Below are positions 1 to 6,569 of a stretch of DNA of 11,954 bases, piece by piece (within the stretch, counting starts at the first letter, position 1; each line of letters begins with the position of its first letter). A model generated the notes under the pieces. It searched no databases. It was not told the DNA's origin and was given only the letters and a program-made list of their open reading frames with translations. Made by a program: the position numbers and the translations under genes. Origin of the DNA: Thermoleophilia bacterium (GTDB taxonomy: Bacteria > Actinomycetota > Thermoleophilia > Gaiellales > Gaiellaceae); assembly GCA_025935275.1 (NCBI GenBank), contig JAICVP010000039.1, positions 1-11,954 of the forward strand, written 5' to 3'.

Positions 1-14
1 GAGGAGCGAAGGCG

Positions 15-1598
15 TCAGACGCGCGGGCCGGCCGAGACGATGTTCTCGTCGGCGCCGAACTTCTCGAAGTTCTCCTTGAAGCGCTGCGCCAGGTAGGTCG
101 CCTTCTCGTCGTACGCGGCGGGGTCGCTCCAGGTGGAGCGGGGGTCGAGCAGCTTCGAGTCGACCCCGGGCACCTCGACGGGCACGTCGAACCCGAAGAT
201 CGGGTCCTCGCGGTATTCCACGCCCTCGAGGCCCCCGTTCAGCGCCGCGCGGAGGAGCGCCCGGGTGGCGGCGATCGGCATCCGCTCGCCCTCGCCGTAG
301 GGGCCGCCCGTCCAGCCGGTGTTCACGAGCCAGACCGCGGAGCCGTGCTCGTCGAGCTTCTCCCCGAGCATGCGGGCGTAGACGGTGGGCTGCTGCGGCA
401 AGAACGGAGCGCCGAAGGCGCATGAGAAGGTCGGCTGCGGCTCGGTGACGCCGATCTCCGTGCCGGCGAGCTTGGCCGTGAAGCCTGTCAGGAAATAGAA
501 CAGCGCCTGGTCACGGGTGAGGCGTGCTATCGGCGGGAGGACGCCGAACGCATCGGCGGTCAGGAAGATGACCTCGCTGGGATGGCCGGCCTGCTTCTCG
601 GGGAGCGCGTTTGCGATCTGCTCGAGCTTGTACGCGGCGCGCGTGTTCTCGGTCTTCGAGGCGTCGTCCAGGTCGAGCACGCCGCGCTCGTCCGTGACGA
701 CGTTCTCGAGCACGGTGCCGAATGCATGCGTGGCCTTGTAGATCTCCGGCTCGGCATCGGCGGACAGCCGGATGACCTTCGCGTAGCAGCCACCCTCGAA
801 GTTGAAGACTCCTGAGTCGCCCCAGCCGTGCTCGTCGTCGCCGATCAGGTGCCGCTCCGGATCGGCCGAGAGCGTCGTCTTGCCGGTACCCGAAAGCCCG
901 AAGAAGATCGCCACGCGGCCGTCGTCGTCGACGTTGGCCGAGCAGTGCATCGGGAAGACGCCTTCGAGCGGCAGACGGTCGTTCATGACCGTGAAGATCG
1001 ACTTCTTGATCTCGCCCGCGTACTCCGTGCCGCCGATCAGAACCTCGGAGCGCGAGGGATGGAGGACGACGAACGTCTCGCTGCGCGTCCCGTCCTCCTC
1101 CGGGTCGGCCTCGACCTCGGGCGCGTGGAAGACGACCGCGTCGGGCTCGAAGTCGACGAGCTCGGAATCGTCTGGATCGATGAAGAGCGTCTTGGCGAAC
1201 AGCGCGTGCCACGGCGAGCGGGTGATGACGCGTACACGGAGCCGGTGCGCGGGGTCGGCGCCGGCGTAGGCGTTGACGACGTAGAGGTCGCCCGCCTTCA
1301 GGAACTCGACGACCTTCTCACGCAGCCCCTCGAAATGCTCTTCCGAGATGGGCTGGTTGACCTCGCCCCAGGCGATCCGGTCCTCCGACTCGGGCTCCTG
1401 TACGAAAAACTTGTCCTTGGCCGAGCGCCCGGTGTGCTTGCCGGTGTCGACGACGAGTGGGCCGCCCTCCGCAAGCGTCGCCTCGCCGCGGGCGAGGGAG
1501 TGCGTGTAGAGGAGGGACGTCGTCGGGTTCCAGAAGACCCGGCCGTCGGGCTCGAGCCCGTGGCCCTCGAGGCCGCTGGAGGCGGTGGTGATCGCCAT
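15..1598 (-). CDS. pckA: Phosphoenolpyruvate carboxykinase (ATP)
   Basis: Cytosolic enzyme converting oxaloacetate plus ATP to phosphoenolpyruvate, CO2 and ADP, the entry step of gluconeogenesis from TCA intermediates. The 527 residues match the usual length of the ATP-dependent family. Visible motifs in order: TGRS at 56-59 (substrate-binding Arg58), GGTEYAGEIKKS at 189-200 (family signature), P-loop GLSGTGKTT at 234-242 with Lys240, the metal/ATP motif DDEHGW at 254-259, and TENTR ending at Arg320. Both N- and C-terminal lobes are complete, and the TGA stop lies 15 bases inside the window. The ATG at 1598 is chosen because homologous sequence begins soon after it. No Shine-Dalgarno precedes it, but a TACGAT box lies 9 nt upstream. 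It is divergent from the SRPBCC gene across 53 bp that carry a perfect dyad. Identification is very secure. Confidence 0.98.
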   Translation of the reverse strand: MAITTASSGLEGHGLEPDGRVFWNPTTSLLYTHSLARGEATLAEGGPLVVDTGKHTGRSAKDKFFVQEPESEDRIAWGEVNQPISEEHFEGLREKVVEFLKAGDLYVVNAYAGADPAHRLRVRVITRSPWHALFAKTLFIDPDDSELVDFEPDAVVFHAPEVEADPEEDGTRSETFVVLHPSRSEVLIGGTEYAGEIKKSIFTVMNDRLPLEGVFPMHCSANVDDDGRVAIFFGLSGTGKTTLSADPERHLIGDDEHGWGDSGVFNFEGGCYAKVIRLSADAEPEIYKATHAFGTVLENVVTDERGVLDLDDASKTENTRAAYKLEQIANALPEKQAGHPSEVIFLTADAFGVLPPIARLTRDQALFYFLTGFTAKLAGTEIGVTEPQPTFSCAFGAPFLPQQPTVYARMLGEKLDEHGSAVWLVNTGWTGGPYGEGERMPIAATRALLRAALNGGLEGVEYREDPIFGFDVPVEVPGVDSKLLDPRSTWSDPAAYDEKATYLAQRFKENFEKFGADENIVSAGPRV

Positions 1599-1607
1599 GG
1601 TCGCCGT

Positions 1608-1613
1608 ATCGTA
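1608..1613 (-). promoter_or_regulatory. Candidate -10 box of pckA (near-leaderless)
   Basis: On the minus strand TACGAT ends 9 nt before the pckA ATG and there is no Shine-Dalgarno between them. A start site about 7 nt past the box would leave a leader of only 2-3 nt. No good -35 is present; the expected -35 position falls inside the 1618-1642 dyad. On the plus strand an overlapping TATCGT (1607-1612) could serve the SRPBCC gene. This is inference from position and sequence only. Confidence 0.4.
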
Positions 1614-1617
1614 CGCA

Positions 1618-1642
1618 TCATCCGGCTTCGCGGGCCGGATGA
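1618..1642. promoter_or_regulatory. Perfect inverted repeat in the pckA/SRPBCC divergent spacer
   Basis: TCATCCGGC (1618-1626) and GCCGGATGA (1634-1642) are perfect 9-bp arms separated by 7 bp. The dyad fills nearly half of the 53-bp gap between two divergent start codons. It covers the expected -35 region of pckA and lies just upstream of the SRPBCC start at 1652. This position fits an operator for a dimeric regulator better than a terminator: no U-tract follows and both flanking genes begin here. The regulator is not identifiable. Confidence 0.55.
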
Positions 1643-1651
1643 CCCCTGCAA

Positions 1652-2098
1652 ATGGAGTACATCCTCGAACGTACCCAGATCGTCCCGGTTCCGATCCAGG
1701 ACGCCTTCGCCTTCTTCTCCCGCGCAGGCAACCTCGAGGAGATCACGCCCTCCTGGCTGCACTTCGAGGTTCTCCGCGCGCCCGACGAGCTCCGCTACGG
1801 CTCGCTGCTCGCGTACCGCCTCGAGCTCTTCCGGTTTCCGATCCACTGGCTGACGAGAATCGCCGCCTGGCAGCCGCCGCGGAGCTTCGCCGACGAGCAG
1901 ATCTCCGGTCCCTATCCCCTCTGGGAGCACACGCACCGGTTCTCTCCGATGGACGGCGGCACGGAGATCTACGACCACGTCCGCTACGAGGTGCCCGGCG
2001 GGCCGCTGGCCCCCCTCGTCCAGAAGCCGTTCGTCGGACCCTGGCTCGATGAGATCTTCGACTACCGGGCCGAGCGGCTCCGGGAGATCCTCGGTTGA
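1652..2098 (+). CDS. SRPBCC-fold ligand-binding protein
   Basis: Predicted cytosolic protein of 148 residues with the START/Bet v1-like helix-grip fold; no specific ligand or reaction can be assigned. The N-terminal strand and helix read as an SRPBCC entry, with FPIHW and WQPPRSF in the middle. The segment GPYPLWEHTHRFSP followed by GGTEIYDHVRYEVP resembles the C-terminal sheet of uncharacterised SRPBCC proteins (COG4276-like, from memory). The long C-terminal helix includes LDEIFDYRAERLREIL. No signal peptide or membrane segment is visible. The ATG at 1652 begins directly at conserved sequence. Its stop overlaps the TTG start of the next gene by 4 bp (TTGA), so the two are probably translationally coupled. 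The fold call is fairly sure, the function unknown. Confidence 0.85.
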   Translation: MEYILERTQIVPVPIQDAFAFFSRAGNLEEITPSWLHFEVLRAPDELRYGSLLAYRLELFRFPIHWLTRIAAWQPPRSFADEQISGPYPLWEHTHRFSPMDGGTEIYDHVRYEVPGGPLAPLVQKPFVGPWLDEIFDYRAERLREILG

Positions 2099-2346
2099 CC
2101 ACGGAGCCCTGTCCGCTTTGCGGCGCCCGCGCGGCGAACACCGTCGGTCCCGTGTACGGGGGCGTGAGGCGAACGCTGTGGCGCCGGCGCTCCTTCGAGG
2201 AGGCCCTCTTCCGCTGCGCCGAAGGGCACGTCTACGCCGTGCGGACGGAGGGCGGCAGCGTCACCACCGAGCCCTACGAGAGCGTGGATGAATGGCTCGA
2301 GCGCAAGACCGGCACCGAGCGCCCCGAGCGACCGCCCGGCCTTTAG
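2095..2346 (+). CDS. Small Cys-rich putative zinc-binding protein
   Basis: Unrecognised 83-residue protein. It contains CPLC (Cys6, Cys9) and, about 30 residues later, a Cys41-x3-His45 pair, a spacing that could bind one metal ion, plus a basic patch around residues 25-32. The tail is acidic then Pro/Glu/Arg-rich. The TTG start at 2095 overlaps the stop of the SRPBCC gene in TTGA. The codon pattern and tight coupling argue that it is real despite the non-ATG start. Its TAG stop overlaps the TAA stop of the opposing DUF2071-like gene by 4 bp (TTAG, 2343-2346). Metal binding is inferred from cysteine spacing only. Confidence 0.72.
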   Translation: MTTEPCPLCGARAANTVGPVYGGVRRTLWRRRSFEEALFRCAEGHVYAVRTEGGSVTTEPYESVDEWLERKTGTERPERPPGL

Positions 2347-2951
2347 GCGAGCTTCTTCGCAGGTTCCGTCTCGAAGGACGTCCTGGGCGCATAGACGAGC
2401 TCGGGCTCTCCGCGCGGGTCGAAGCCGAAGCCGAGGAGGACGTGTGCGGCCACGGGCGCGGTCAGTGACGCCGACAACCACTCGGCCGGGCCGCGCTGGA
2501 TCCGAAGGGCCTTGAGCCCTCCTGACTCGAGGATGCCGAGCTCGTGTCGGCCGAGCTCGCCCGGCTCCGCAGGGCCGCCGGCCTCGTAGCGGATGTCCAC
2601 GCCCAGGCCCGGAGCGCGCACCTGGCCCGGGCGCACCCGGAGCCGTGCACTGCGATAGGGCGCCCCGAGAAGGAGCCCTGGCAGGCCTGCGGCCGTCACC
2701 CGCGAGGCGAGGAAGAGCACGGCCGGTTCGTTTTTCCACGTCACGTACGTGCGGATGTTCAACTGCGAGAAGGGCAGGACCGGGAGGCGGCCCACCCTGC
2801 CGCGGCGGACGCGGAACGAGACAACCGAGACCGCGTGGCGTCCGCCCACCTCGACCGGCTCGGTGCCCGGCGGTGCGACGCGCTCGACCGCCTCGCGGCT
2901 CGTCTCCCAGGTGGCCAGCAGCAGGTTCTCGACGTCAAGGTGAATGCGCAT
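2343..2951 (-). CDS. DUF2071 (YqjF-like) family protein
   Basis: A 202-residue cytosolic protein of unknown biochemical role. It matches the DUF2071/YqjF pattern in order: N-terminal DVENLLLATWETSREAVERV, then a hydrophobic strand with FRVRRGRVGRLPVLP, then the family-typical QLNIRTYV around residue 65, then FLASRV where the family usually has FLSLDA, and GAPYRSARLRV. The length is slightly below the usual 220-240 residues and the C-terminus is short. The ATG at 2951 has no Shine-Dalgarno but a TAGGGT box 9 nt upstream, suggesting a near-leaderless message. It converges with the 83-aa gene through overlapping stops and is divergent from the XerC-like gene across 38 bp. Family membership is likely; the function is not known. 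Confidence 0.85.
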   Translation of the reverse strand: MRIHLDVENLLLATWETSREAVERVAPPGTEPVEVGGRHAVSVVSFRVRRGRVGRLPVLPFSQLNIRTYVTWKNEPAVLFLASRVTAAGLPGLLLGAPYRSARLRVRPGQVRAPGLGVDIRYEAGGPAEPGELGRHELGILESGGLKALRIQRGPAEWLSASLTAPVAAHVLLGFGFDPRGEPELVYAPRTSFETEPAKKLA

Positions 2952-2960
2952 CGGGCAGGA

Positions 2961-2966
2961 ACCCTA
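2961..2966 (-). promoter_or_regulatory. Candidate -10 box of the DUF2071-like gene
   Basis: TAGGGT on the minus strand ends 9 nt before the ATG at 2951, with no Shine-Dalgarno between. The spacing parallels pckA and citrate synthase and would give a leader of only a few nucleotides. The surrounding 38-bp divergent spacer also holds two direct AACCCT copies 21 bp apart (2960-2965 and 2981-2986). Inference only. Confidence 0.35.
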
Positions 2967-2989
2967 GTTCGCAGGCGAAAAACCCTGCC

Positions 2990-3838
2990 GTGGAGACACG
3001 AGCCGCAATCGACCGCTTTCTGGAGAGCCCGGCGCTGGCCGACGCGACCAGGCGCGCGTACCGGTCCGACCTCGAGGAGTTCGCCGCGTGGCTTCGTCGG
3101 CGCGGGCTCGAGCTCGCCGATGTCGACAGCGCGACGATCTCGGACTATGCCGCCGAGCTCGGCGCGGATCGGCCCGGACGTACCCCGCGCAAGCTGGCCC
3201 CGCAGACGCTCGCGCGGAAGCTCGCCGCGGTTCGCTCGCTGCTCCGCTCGGCGCTCGGGCCCGCACAGGTGCCGCAGGTCTCCCTCGCGGGCCGAAAGGG
3301 CCGGCGCCTGCCGGACGCGCCCCGGCCGGAGGAGACCGACGACCTCCTGGACTCCCTGACCGGCGACGATCCCCTCGCGCTGCGCAACCGCGCGCTCTTC
3401 GAGCTCCTCTACTCCGCCGGGCTGCGGACGCAGGAGGCAGTCGACCTCACGCTTCCCTCGGTCGACTTCGAGCAGGAGGCGCTCCTCGTCCGCGGCAAGG
3501 GCGGCAAGGAGCGGGCCGTGCCGCTCGGCGAAGAGGCCGCCTACCGCCTGCGTCTCTACCTCGAGCACGGGAGGCCCGAGCTCGCGCGGGGCGCCGACGA
3601 CCACGTCTTCCTCTCGGCCCACGGCCGGCCGCTCGACACCTCGACCCTCCGCCGCCTCGTCCCGAACCCGCACCGCCTCCGCCACGCCTTCGCGACGCAT
3701 CTGCTCGAAGGCGGCGCCGACCTGCGCACAATCCAGGAGCTGCTCGGCCACTCCTCTCTCTCCACGACCCAGGTGTACAGCCATGTCGACGCCAAGCGAC
3801 TCCGGCGCGTCTACGACCAGGCCCATCCCCGCGCCTGA
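2990..3838 (+). CDS. xerC: Tyrosine recombinase, XerC-like
   Basis: Site-specific recombinase of the phage-integrase family; Xer-type enzymes resolve chromosome dimers at dif sites. From the GTG at 2990 it is 282 residues. A SAM-like core-binding domain (about 1-95, with TRRAYRSDLEEF) precedes a catalytic domain. The full active site is visible: Arg146 in GLRTQEA, Lys170 in RGKGGKER, His228-x-x-Arg231 in PHRLRHAF, His254 in LLGH, and nucleophile Tyr263 in TTQVYSHV. The reading frame stays open back to 2645, but that part runs antisense to the DUF2071-like gene, so the GTG just before VETRAAIDRF is preferred; its Shine-Dalgarno is weak. The linker between LRRLV and PHRLRH is unusually short. 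It overlaps the XerD-like gene. Xer assignment over another integrase rests on length and C-terminal style. Confidence 0.9.
   Translation: METRAAIDRFLESPALADATRRAYRSDLEEFAAWLRRRGLELADVDSATISDYAAELGADRPGRTPRKLAPQTLARKLAAVRSLLRSALGPAQVPQVSLAGRKGRRLPDAPRPEETDDLLDSLTGDDPLALRNRALFELLYSAGLRTQEAVDLTLPSVDFEQEALLVRGKGGKERAVPLGEEAAYRLRLYLEHGRPELARGADDHVFLSAHGRPLDTSTLRRLVPNPHRLRHAFATHLLEGGADLRTIQELLGHSSLSTTQVYSHVDAKRLRRVYDQAHPRA
3701..3726 (+). repeat. Direct repeat shared by the two recombinase genes, copy 1
   Basis: A 26-bp segment encoding LLEGGADLR in the XerC-like gene. It recurs at 4566-4591 in the XerD-like gene with one mismatch, the first 20 bp being identical. It is within coding sequence and marks paralogy of the two genes, and possibly gene conversion. 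Confidence 0.7.
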
Positions 3839-4820
3839 TCCGGACGTGAAGGGCTTCCTCGCTCTCCTCGCCGCCCGTAGGGCGCCGAGGACGGTGGACG
3901 CCTACCGCCGGGACCTGGCCGACCTGGCCGGCTTCCTCGGACGCTCACCAGCGGATGCGACGACTGACGATCTGCAGGCCTGGCTCGCCGACCTCAGAGG
4001 GCGCGGCCAGGCATCGTCGTCGATCGCCAGGCGCGCGGCTGCGTCGCGCTCCTTCTACAACCACCTCGTCCTGCTCGGACGACGGGAGGACAACCCCGCG
4101 GCGGAGCTCGACCTGCCGCGCCGACGCACCCGTCTCCCGCGCACTCTCTCGCCCGGCGAGGTCGAGCGACTCATCCAGGCGGCCAACGGGACGACCCCGC
4201 GCGCCCTACGCGACCGCGCCCTCGTCGAGCTCCTCTACGGCGCGGGCCTCCGCGTGAGCGAGGCCGTCGGCCTCGACCGCGGCCGGATCGACCTGGACAA
4301 CCGCGTCGTGCGCTGCCTCGGCAAGGGAGACAAAGAGCGGATCGTCCCCCTCGGGCGCGAGGGCGTCGAGGCGGTGCGCCGGTATCTCGCCCGCGGCCGG
4401 CCCTTCCTGGACAAGCGGCACCGGCCCGAGCTCTTCCTGAACGCGCAGGGCGGCGCGCTCACGCGCGCGGGAGCCTTTCTCATCCTGCGCCGCCTCGCCG
4501 CCAAGGCGGGCCTCGATCCCACCCGCGTGCACCCGCACCTCCTCCGCCATTCCTTCGCCACACACCTGCTCGAAGGCGGCGCCGATCTGCGGAGCGTGCA
4601 GGAGATGCTCGGCCACGCGGACCTCGGGACCACGGAGATCTACACCCATGTTTCGGACGCGCGCAGGCGTGACACGTATTTCAGTGCGCACCCACATGCG
4701 CGCCGTCCGCGAGGAAACGAGACCAATGCCCGACGATCCACATATGCTGGGAGTACTGATCATCACGACGGGCATCGGCCTGGCCATGACCTGGCTGGCC
4801 GCACGCCTGAGCCTGATTGA
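3783..4820 (+). CDS. xerD: Tyrosine recombinase, XerD-like
   Basis: Second phage-integrase-family recombinase, presumably partner of the preceding XerC-like protein. From the ATG at 3783 it has 345 residues with a complete active site: Arg157 in AGLRVSEAV, Lys181 in LGKGDKER, His252-x-x-Arg255 in PHLLRHSF, His278 in LGH, and Tyr287 in TTEIYTHV. The ATG start overlaps the upstream gene by 56 bp. An in-frame GTG at 3846 (Val22), 7 bp past the upstream stop, begins right before the conserved core-binding domain and is an equally plausible start. Family members usually end near the equivalent of residue 306; here about 37 further polar residues (His, Arg, Gly, Thr rich) continue and overlap the next gene by 95 bp. 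The tail has no recognisable domain and may be a read-on of a lost stop. Confidence 0.88.
   Translation: MSTPSDSGASTTRPIPAPDPDVKGFLALLAARRAPRTVDAYRRDLADLAGFLGRSPADATTDDLQAWLADLRGRGQASSSIARRAAASRSFYNHLVLLGRREDNPAAELDLPRRRTRLPRTLSPGEVERLIQAANGTTPRALRDRALVELLYGAGLRVSEAVGLDRGRIDLDNRVVRCLGKGDKERIVPLGREGVEAVRRYLARGRPFLDKRHRPELFLNAQGGALTRAGAFLILRRLAAKAGLDPTRVHPHLLRHSFATHLLEGGADLRSVQEMLGHADLGTTEIYTHVSDARRRDTYFSAHPHARRPRGNETNARRSTYAGSTDHHDGHRPGHDLAGRTPEPD
4566..4591 (+). repeat. Direct repeat shared by the two recombinase genes, copy 2
   Basis: Second copy of the 26-bp segment at 3701-3726, encoding the same LLEGGADLR peptide in the XerD-like gene. The copies lie 865 bp apart. Flanking sequence diverges at once at the DNA level although the proteins stay similar. 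Confidence 0.7.
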
Positions 4821-4896
4821 GCTTCGCAAGCCCCAGAGATGCCCGGCCTGCGGCCGGCAGCGCATCGCGGGCGTGTGCGGTTGCGGAATCGGCTAG
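4726..4896 (+). CDS. Small membrane-anchored zinc-ribbon protein
   Basis: Unrecognised 56-residue protein. Residues 8-30 form one predicted transmembrane helix (LGVLIITTGIGLAMTWLAA region). It is followed by a short basic linker and a compact Cys cluster, CPAC (Cys39, Cys42) and CGC (Cys51, Cys53), typical of a zinc ribbon facing one side of the membrane. The reading frame is open back to an ATG at 4648, but the ATG at 4726 is preferred because GAGGA lies 10 nt before it and the extra N-terminal residues are low-complexity Arg-rich sequence inside the recombinase. It overlaps the XerD-like tail by 95 bp in another frame. Its TAG stop overlaps the stop of the opposing HEAT gene in CTAG (4893-4896). 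The role is unknown. Confidence 0.68.
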   Translation: MPDDPHMLGVLIITTGIGLAMTWLAARLSLIELRKPQRCPACGRQRIAGVCGCGIG

Positions 4897-5378
4897 CGGG
4901 CCGAGGCCTTCTTCTTCAGGACGCGATGGACCGCCGTCGCCGCGTCCCGTAGCTCGCGCTCTTCCGCTTCCTCGCCGAGGTGGGCGAGCAGCGTGATCGT
5001 GTCCGGGGTCGGTGAGCCGTTCTTCAGGGAGAGGACGGCGAGCCTGCGCACAGCCGGGTTCGGGTCGTCGTTCGCCAGCGAGTGCAGCAGCGGCCGCGCA
5101 CCGTTCACAAGGCCCGGATGGTCCCGCGACAGAAGCTCCAGCGAGAGGAGCGCCGAGCCGCGGCAGGCCGGGCTCGTGTCCTCGAGCCCGCGGCGCAGGA
5201 GCTCGGTCTTCTGGTTGAAGCGGAGCTGCCCGATCGCGCGGTAGGCGACCGCGCGCTCCTGATAGTTCTGGCTCCGCGCGGCGGCTTCGAGGTCTTCGTC
5301 GACCGCGCGGCGGAGATCGGCGAGCGCGCGCTCGTCCTTGGCCTCCCCCGCCCGCGCGACGGCCTCTGCGAGCGTCAA
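4893..5378 (-). CDS. HEAT-repeat protein
   Basis: Predicted soluble alpha-solenoid protein of 161 residues built of about four HEAT units. Examples are RAVAYRAIGQLRF, CRGSALLSLELLSRD, AVRRLAVLSLKNG and LRDAATAVHRVLKKK, each with the Ala/Leu helix pattern and Asp/Pro turns. HEAT proteins usually act as protein-binding scaffolds; no catalytic residues are seen. The frame is open to 5495, but that part lies antisense-free inside the citrate synthase gene in another frame. The TTG at 5378 is preferred because it overlaps the citrate synthase stop in a 4-bp TTGA, the same junction type as elsewhere in this window, and is followed directly by helical sequence. It is co-transcribed with citrate synthase, with which it might interact, though nothing in the sequence proves this. 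Confidence 0.82.
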   Translation of the reverse strand: MTLAEAVARAGEAKDERALADLRRAVDEDLEAAARSQNYQERAVAYRAIGQLRFNQKTELLRRGLEDTSPACRGSALLSLELLSRDHPGLVNGARPLLHSLANDDPNPAVRRLAVLSLKNGSPTPDTITLLAHLGEEAEERELRDAATAVHRVLKKKASAR

Positions 5379-6454
5379 CTCGTTGCCGTGATCGACCGGG
5401 GCGCGGGCCCGACGTACTTGGCGGACGGGCGGATGAGCCGGCCGGTGCGCATTTGCTCGAGGATGTGCGCGGACCAGCCGGCCACGCGGGCGCACGCGAA
5501 GAGCGCGGGGAAGAGCGGCGGCGGGATGTCGGCGATGTCGAGGACGACGGCCGACCAGAACTCGACGTTCGTCGCGAGGACACGGTCAGGATGGCGAGCG
5601 GCGAGCTCCTCCAACGCGGCCTGTTCGAGCGCCTCGGCGACCTCGACGCGCGGTGACTCGAGCTCGCGCGCCGTCCGGCGCAGGACGCGGGCGCGCGGAT
5701 CCTCGGCGCGGTAGACGCGATGCCCGAAGCCCATGATGCGCTCGCCCCGGTCGAGGAGGTCGCGGATGTACTGCGAGACGTCGTCGGCGTTCGCCACCTC
5801 GTCGAGCATCTTGAGGACGCGCGTCGGGGCCCCGCCGTGGAGCGGGCCCGAAAGAGCGCCCACGGCCGCGGACATCGCCGCCGCGCAGTCCGCGCCGGTC
5901 GAGGCGACGATGCGCCCCGTGAAGGTCGATGCGTTCGCGCCGTGCTCGGCCGCCGAGACCCAGTAGGAGTCGATTGCGCGCGCATGACGCGGGTCGGCCT
6001 CCCCCCGCCAGCGCAGGAGGAAGCGCTCTGCCGCGGTGTCCCCGTTCGCGACGATGTCGTCTGCGACACGGTCCGGGCCGCGGGCCGACTGGGCGACGAT
6101 CGAGATCATCGTCGCCGAGAGGCGCGCGAGGTCGTCCCGCGCCTCCGTGTCCTTCATGTCGATGAGCTGCTTCAGCCCCCACTGGCCCGCGAGCGCGGCG
6201 GTTGCGGCCTGGAGATCCGCCATCGCGCTGCCGGTCTTTGCCGGCAGGTCGACGTTCTCCGCGCGGGGCATCCCAGGGTCGAAGCTGTCGTCGACGAGGA
6301 GGCCCCAGACCTTCTCGTAGGGCACGTGGCCGACGAGCTCTTCGATGTCCACCCCGCGGTACCGGAGCGCGCCGCCCTCCTTGTCGGGCTCGGCAATCTC
6401 GGTCTCGAAGGCGACGACGCCCTCGAGGCCCGGCTTGAAGTCGCTTCCTTCCAT
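5375..6454 (-). CDS. gltA: Citrate synthase
   Basis: Condenses oxaloacetate with acetyl-CoA to citrate, the first TCA step. The 359 residues are slightly short for the family, of the type I class close to methylcitrate synthases. Visible sites: His171 in AAEHGANASTF, catalytic His206 in GPLHGGAP, catalytic His245-Arg246 in MGFGHRVYRAEDPR, and Arg323 plus GWSAHILEQ near the C-terminus. At the place of the usual catalytic Asp (NVDFYSG-type motif) the sequence reads NVEFWSA, so Glu298 replaces Asp. An ATG at 6454 precedes the first conserved residues. No Shine-Dalgarno is seen, but TACCGT lies 8 nt upstream. A TTGA overlap couples it to the HEAT gene, and it is divergent from icd. Methylcitrate synthase cannot be excluded, but the icd and mdh neighbours favour citrate synthase. 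Confidence 0.94.
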   Translation of the reverse strand: MEGSDFKPGLEGVVAFETEIAEPDKEGGALRYRGVDIEELVGHVPYEKVWGLLVDDSFDPGMPRAENVDLPAKTGSAMADLQAATAALAGQWGLKQLIDMKDTEARDDLARLSATMISIVAQSARGPDRVADDIVANGDTAAERFLLRWRGEADPRHARAIDSYWVSAAEHGANASTFTGRIVASTGADCAAAMSAAVGALSGPLHGGAPTRVLKMLDEVANADDVSQYIRDLLDRGERIMGFGHRVYRAEDPRARVLRRTARELESPRVEVAEALEQAALEELAARHPDRVLATNVEFWSAVVLDIADIPPPLFPALFACARVAGWSAHILEQMRTGRLIRPSAKYVGPAPRSITATS

Positions 6455-6462
6455 CGAGGAGA

Positions 6463-6468
6463 ACGGTA
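6463..6468 (-). promoter_or_regulatory. Candidate -10 box of citrate synthase
   Basis: TACCGT on the minus strand ends 8 nt before the ATG at 6454, with no Shine-Dalgarno between; a start about 7 nt past the box would give an essentially leaderless message. No convincing -35 lies upstream. Inference from sequence only. Confidence 0.38.
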
Positions 6469-6569
6469 CCGAACCCTGAGCGTTTCACGCCCAACGAGGC
6501 CGAAACCGACTAGAGACCTGAGCCGTCGAGCCATCCTGGATCGTCGCGAGGGCTGCGTCCTCGGTCGTC

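Noticed and set aside
828..1853. 341-aa plus-strand open frame antisense to pckA
   Set aside because: Low-complexity Arg/Val/Gly/Glu composition with no motif; it is the complement of a fully conserved PEPCK gene and a typical high-GC shadow.
2645..2989. N-terminal 115-residue extension of the XerC-like protein
   Set aside because: Antisense to the DUF2071-like gene, Arg/Pro-rich and unlike any recombinase N-terminus; the GTG at 2990 gives a normal length.
2954..2989. GGCAGG...CCTGCC inverted repeat between the DUF2071-like and XerC-like genes
   Set aside because: Only 6-bp arms with a 24-bp gap; expected by chance in GC-rich DNA.
2990..4896. Xer pair plus small protein as a mobile genetic element
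   Set aside because: No terminal repeats, attachment-site duplication, cargo or composition shift was seen; flanks are tightly packed host-like genes.
4681..6069. 462-aa minus-strand open frame across citrate synthase and HEAT genes
   Set aside because: Arg/Ser/Pro-rich sequence without domains; it runs in another frame of two well-supported genes and antisense to the small membrane protein.
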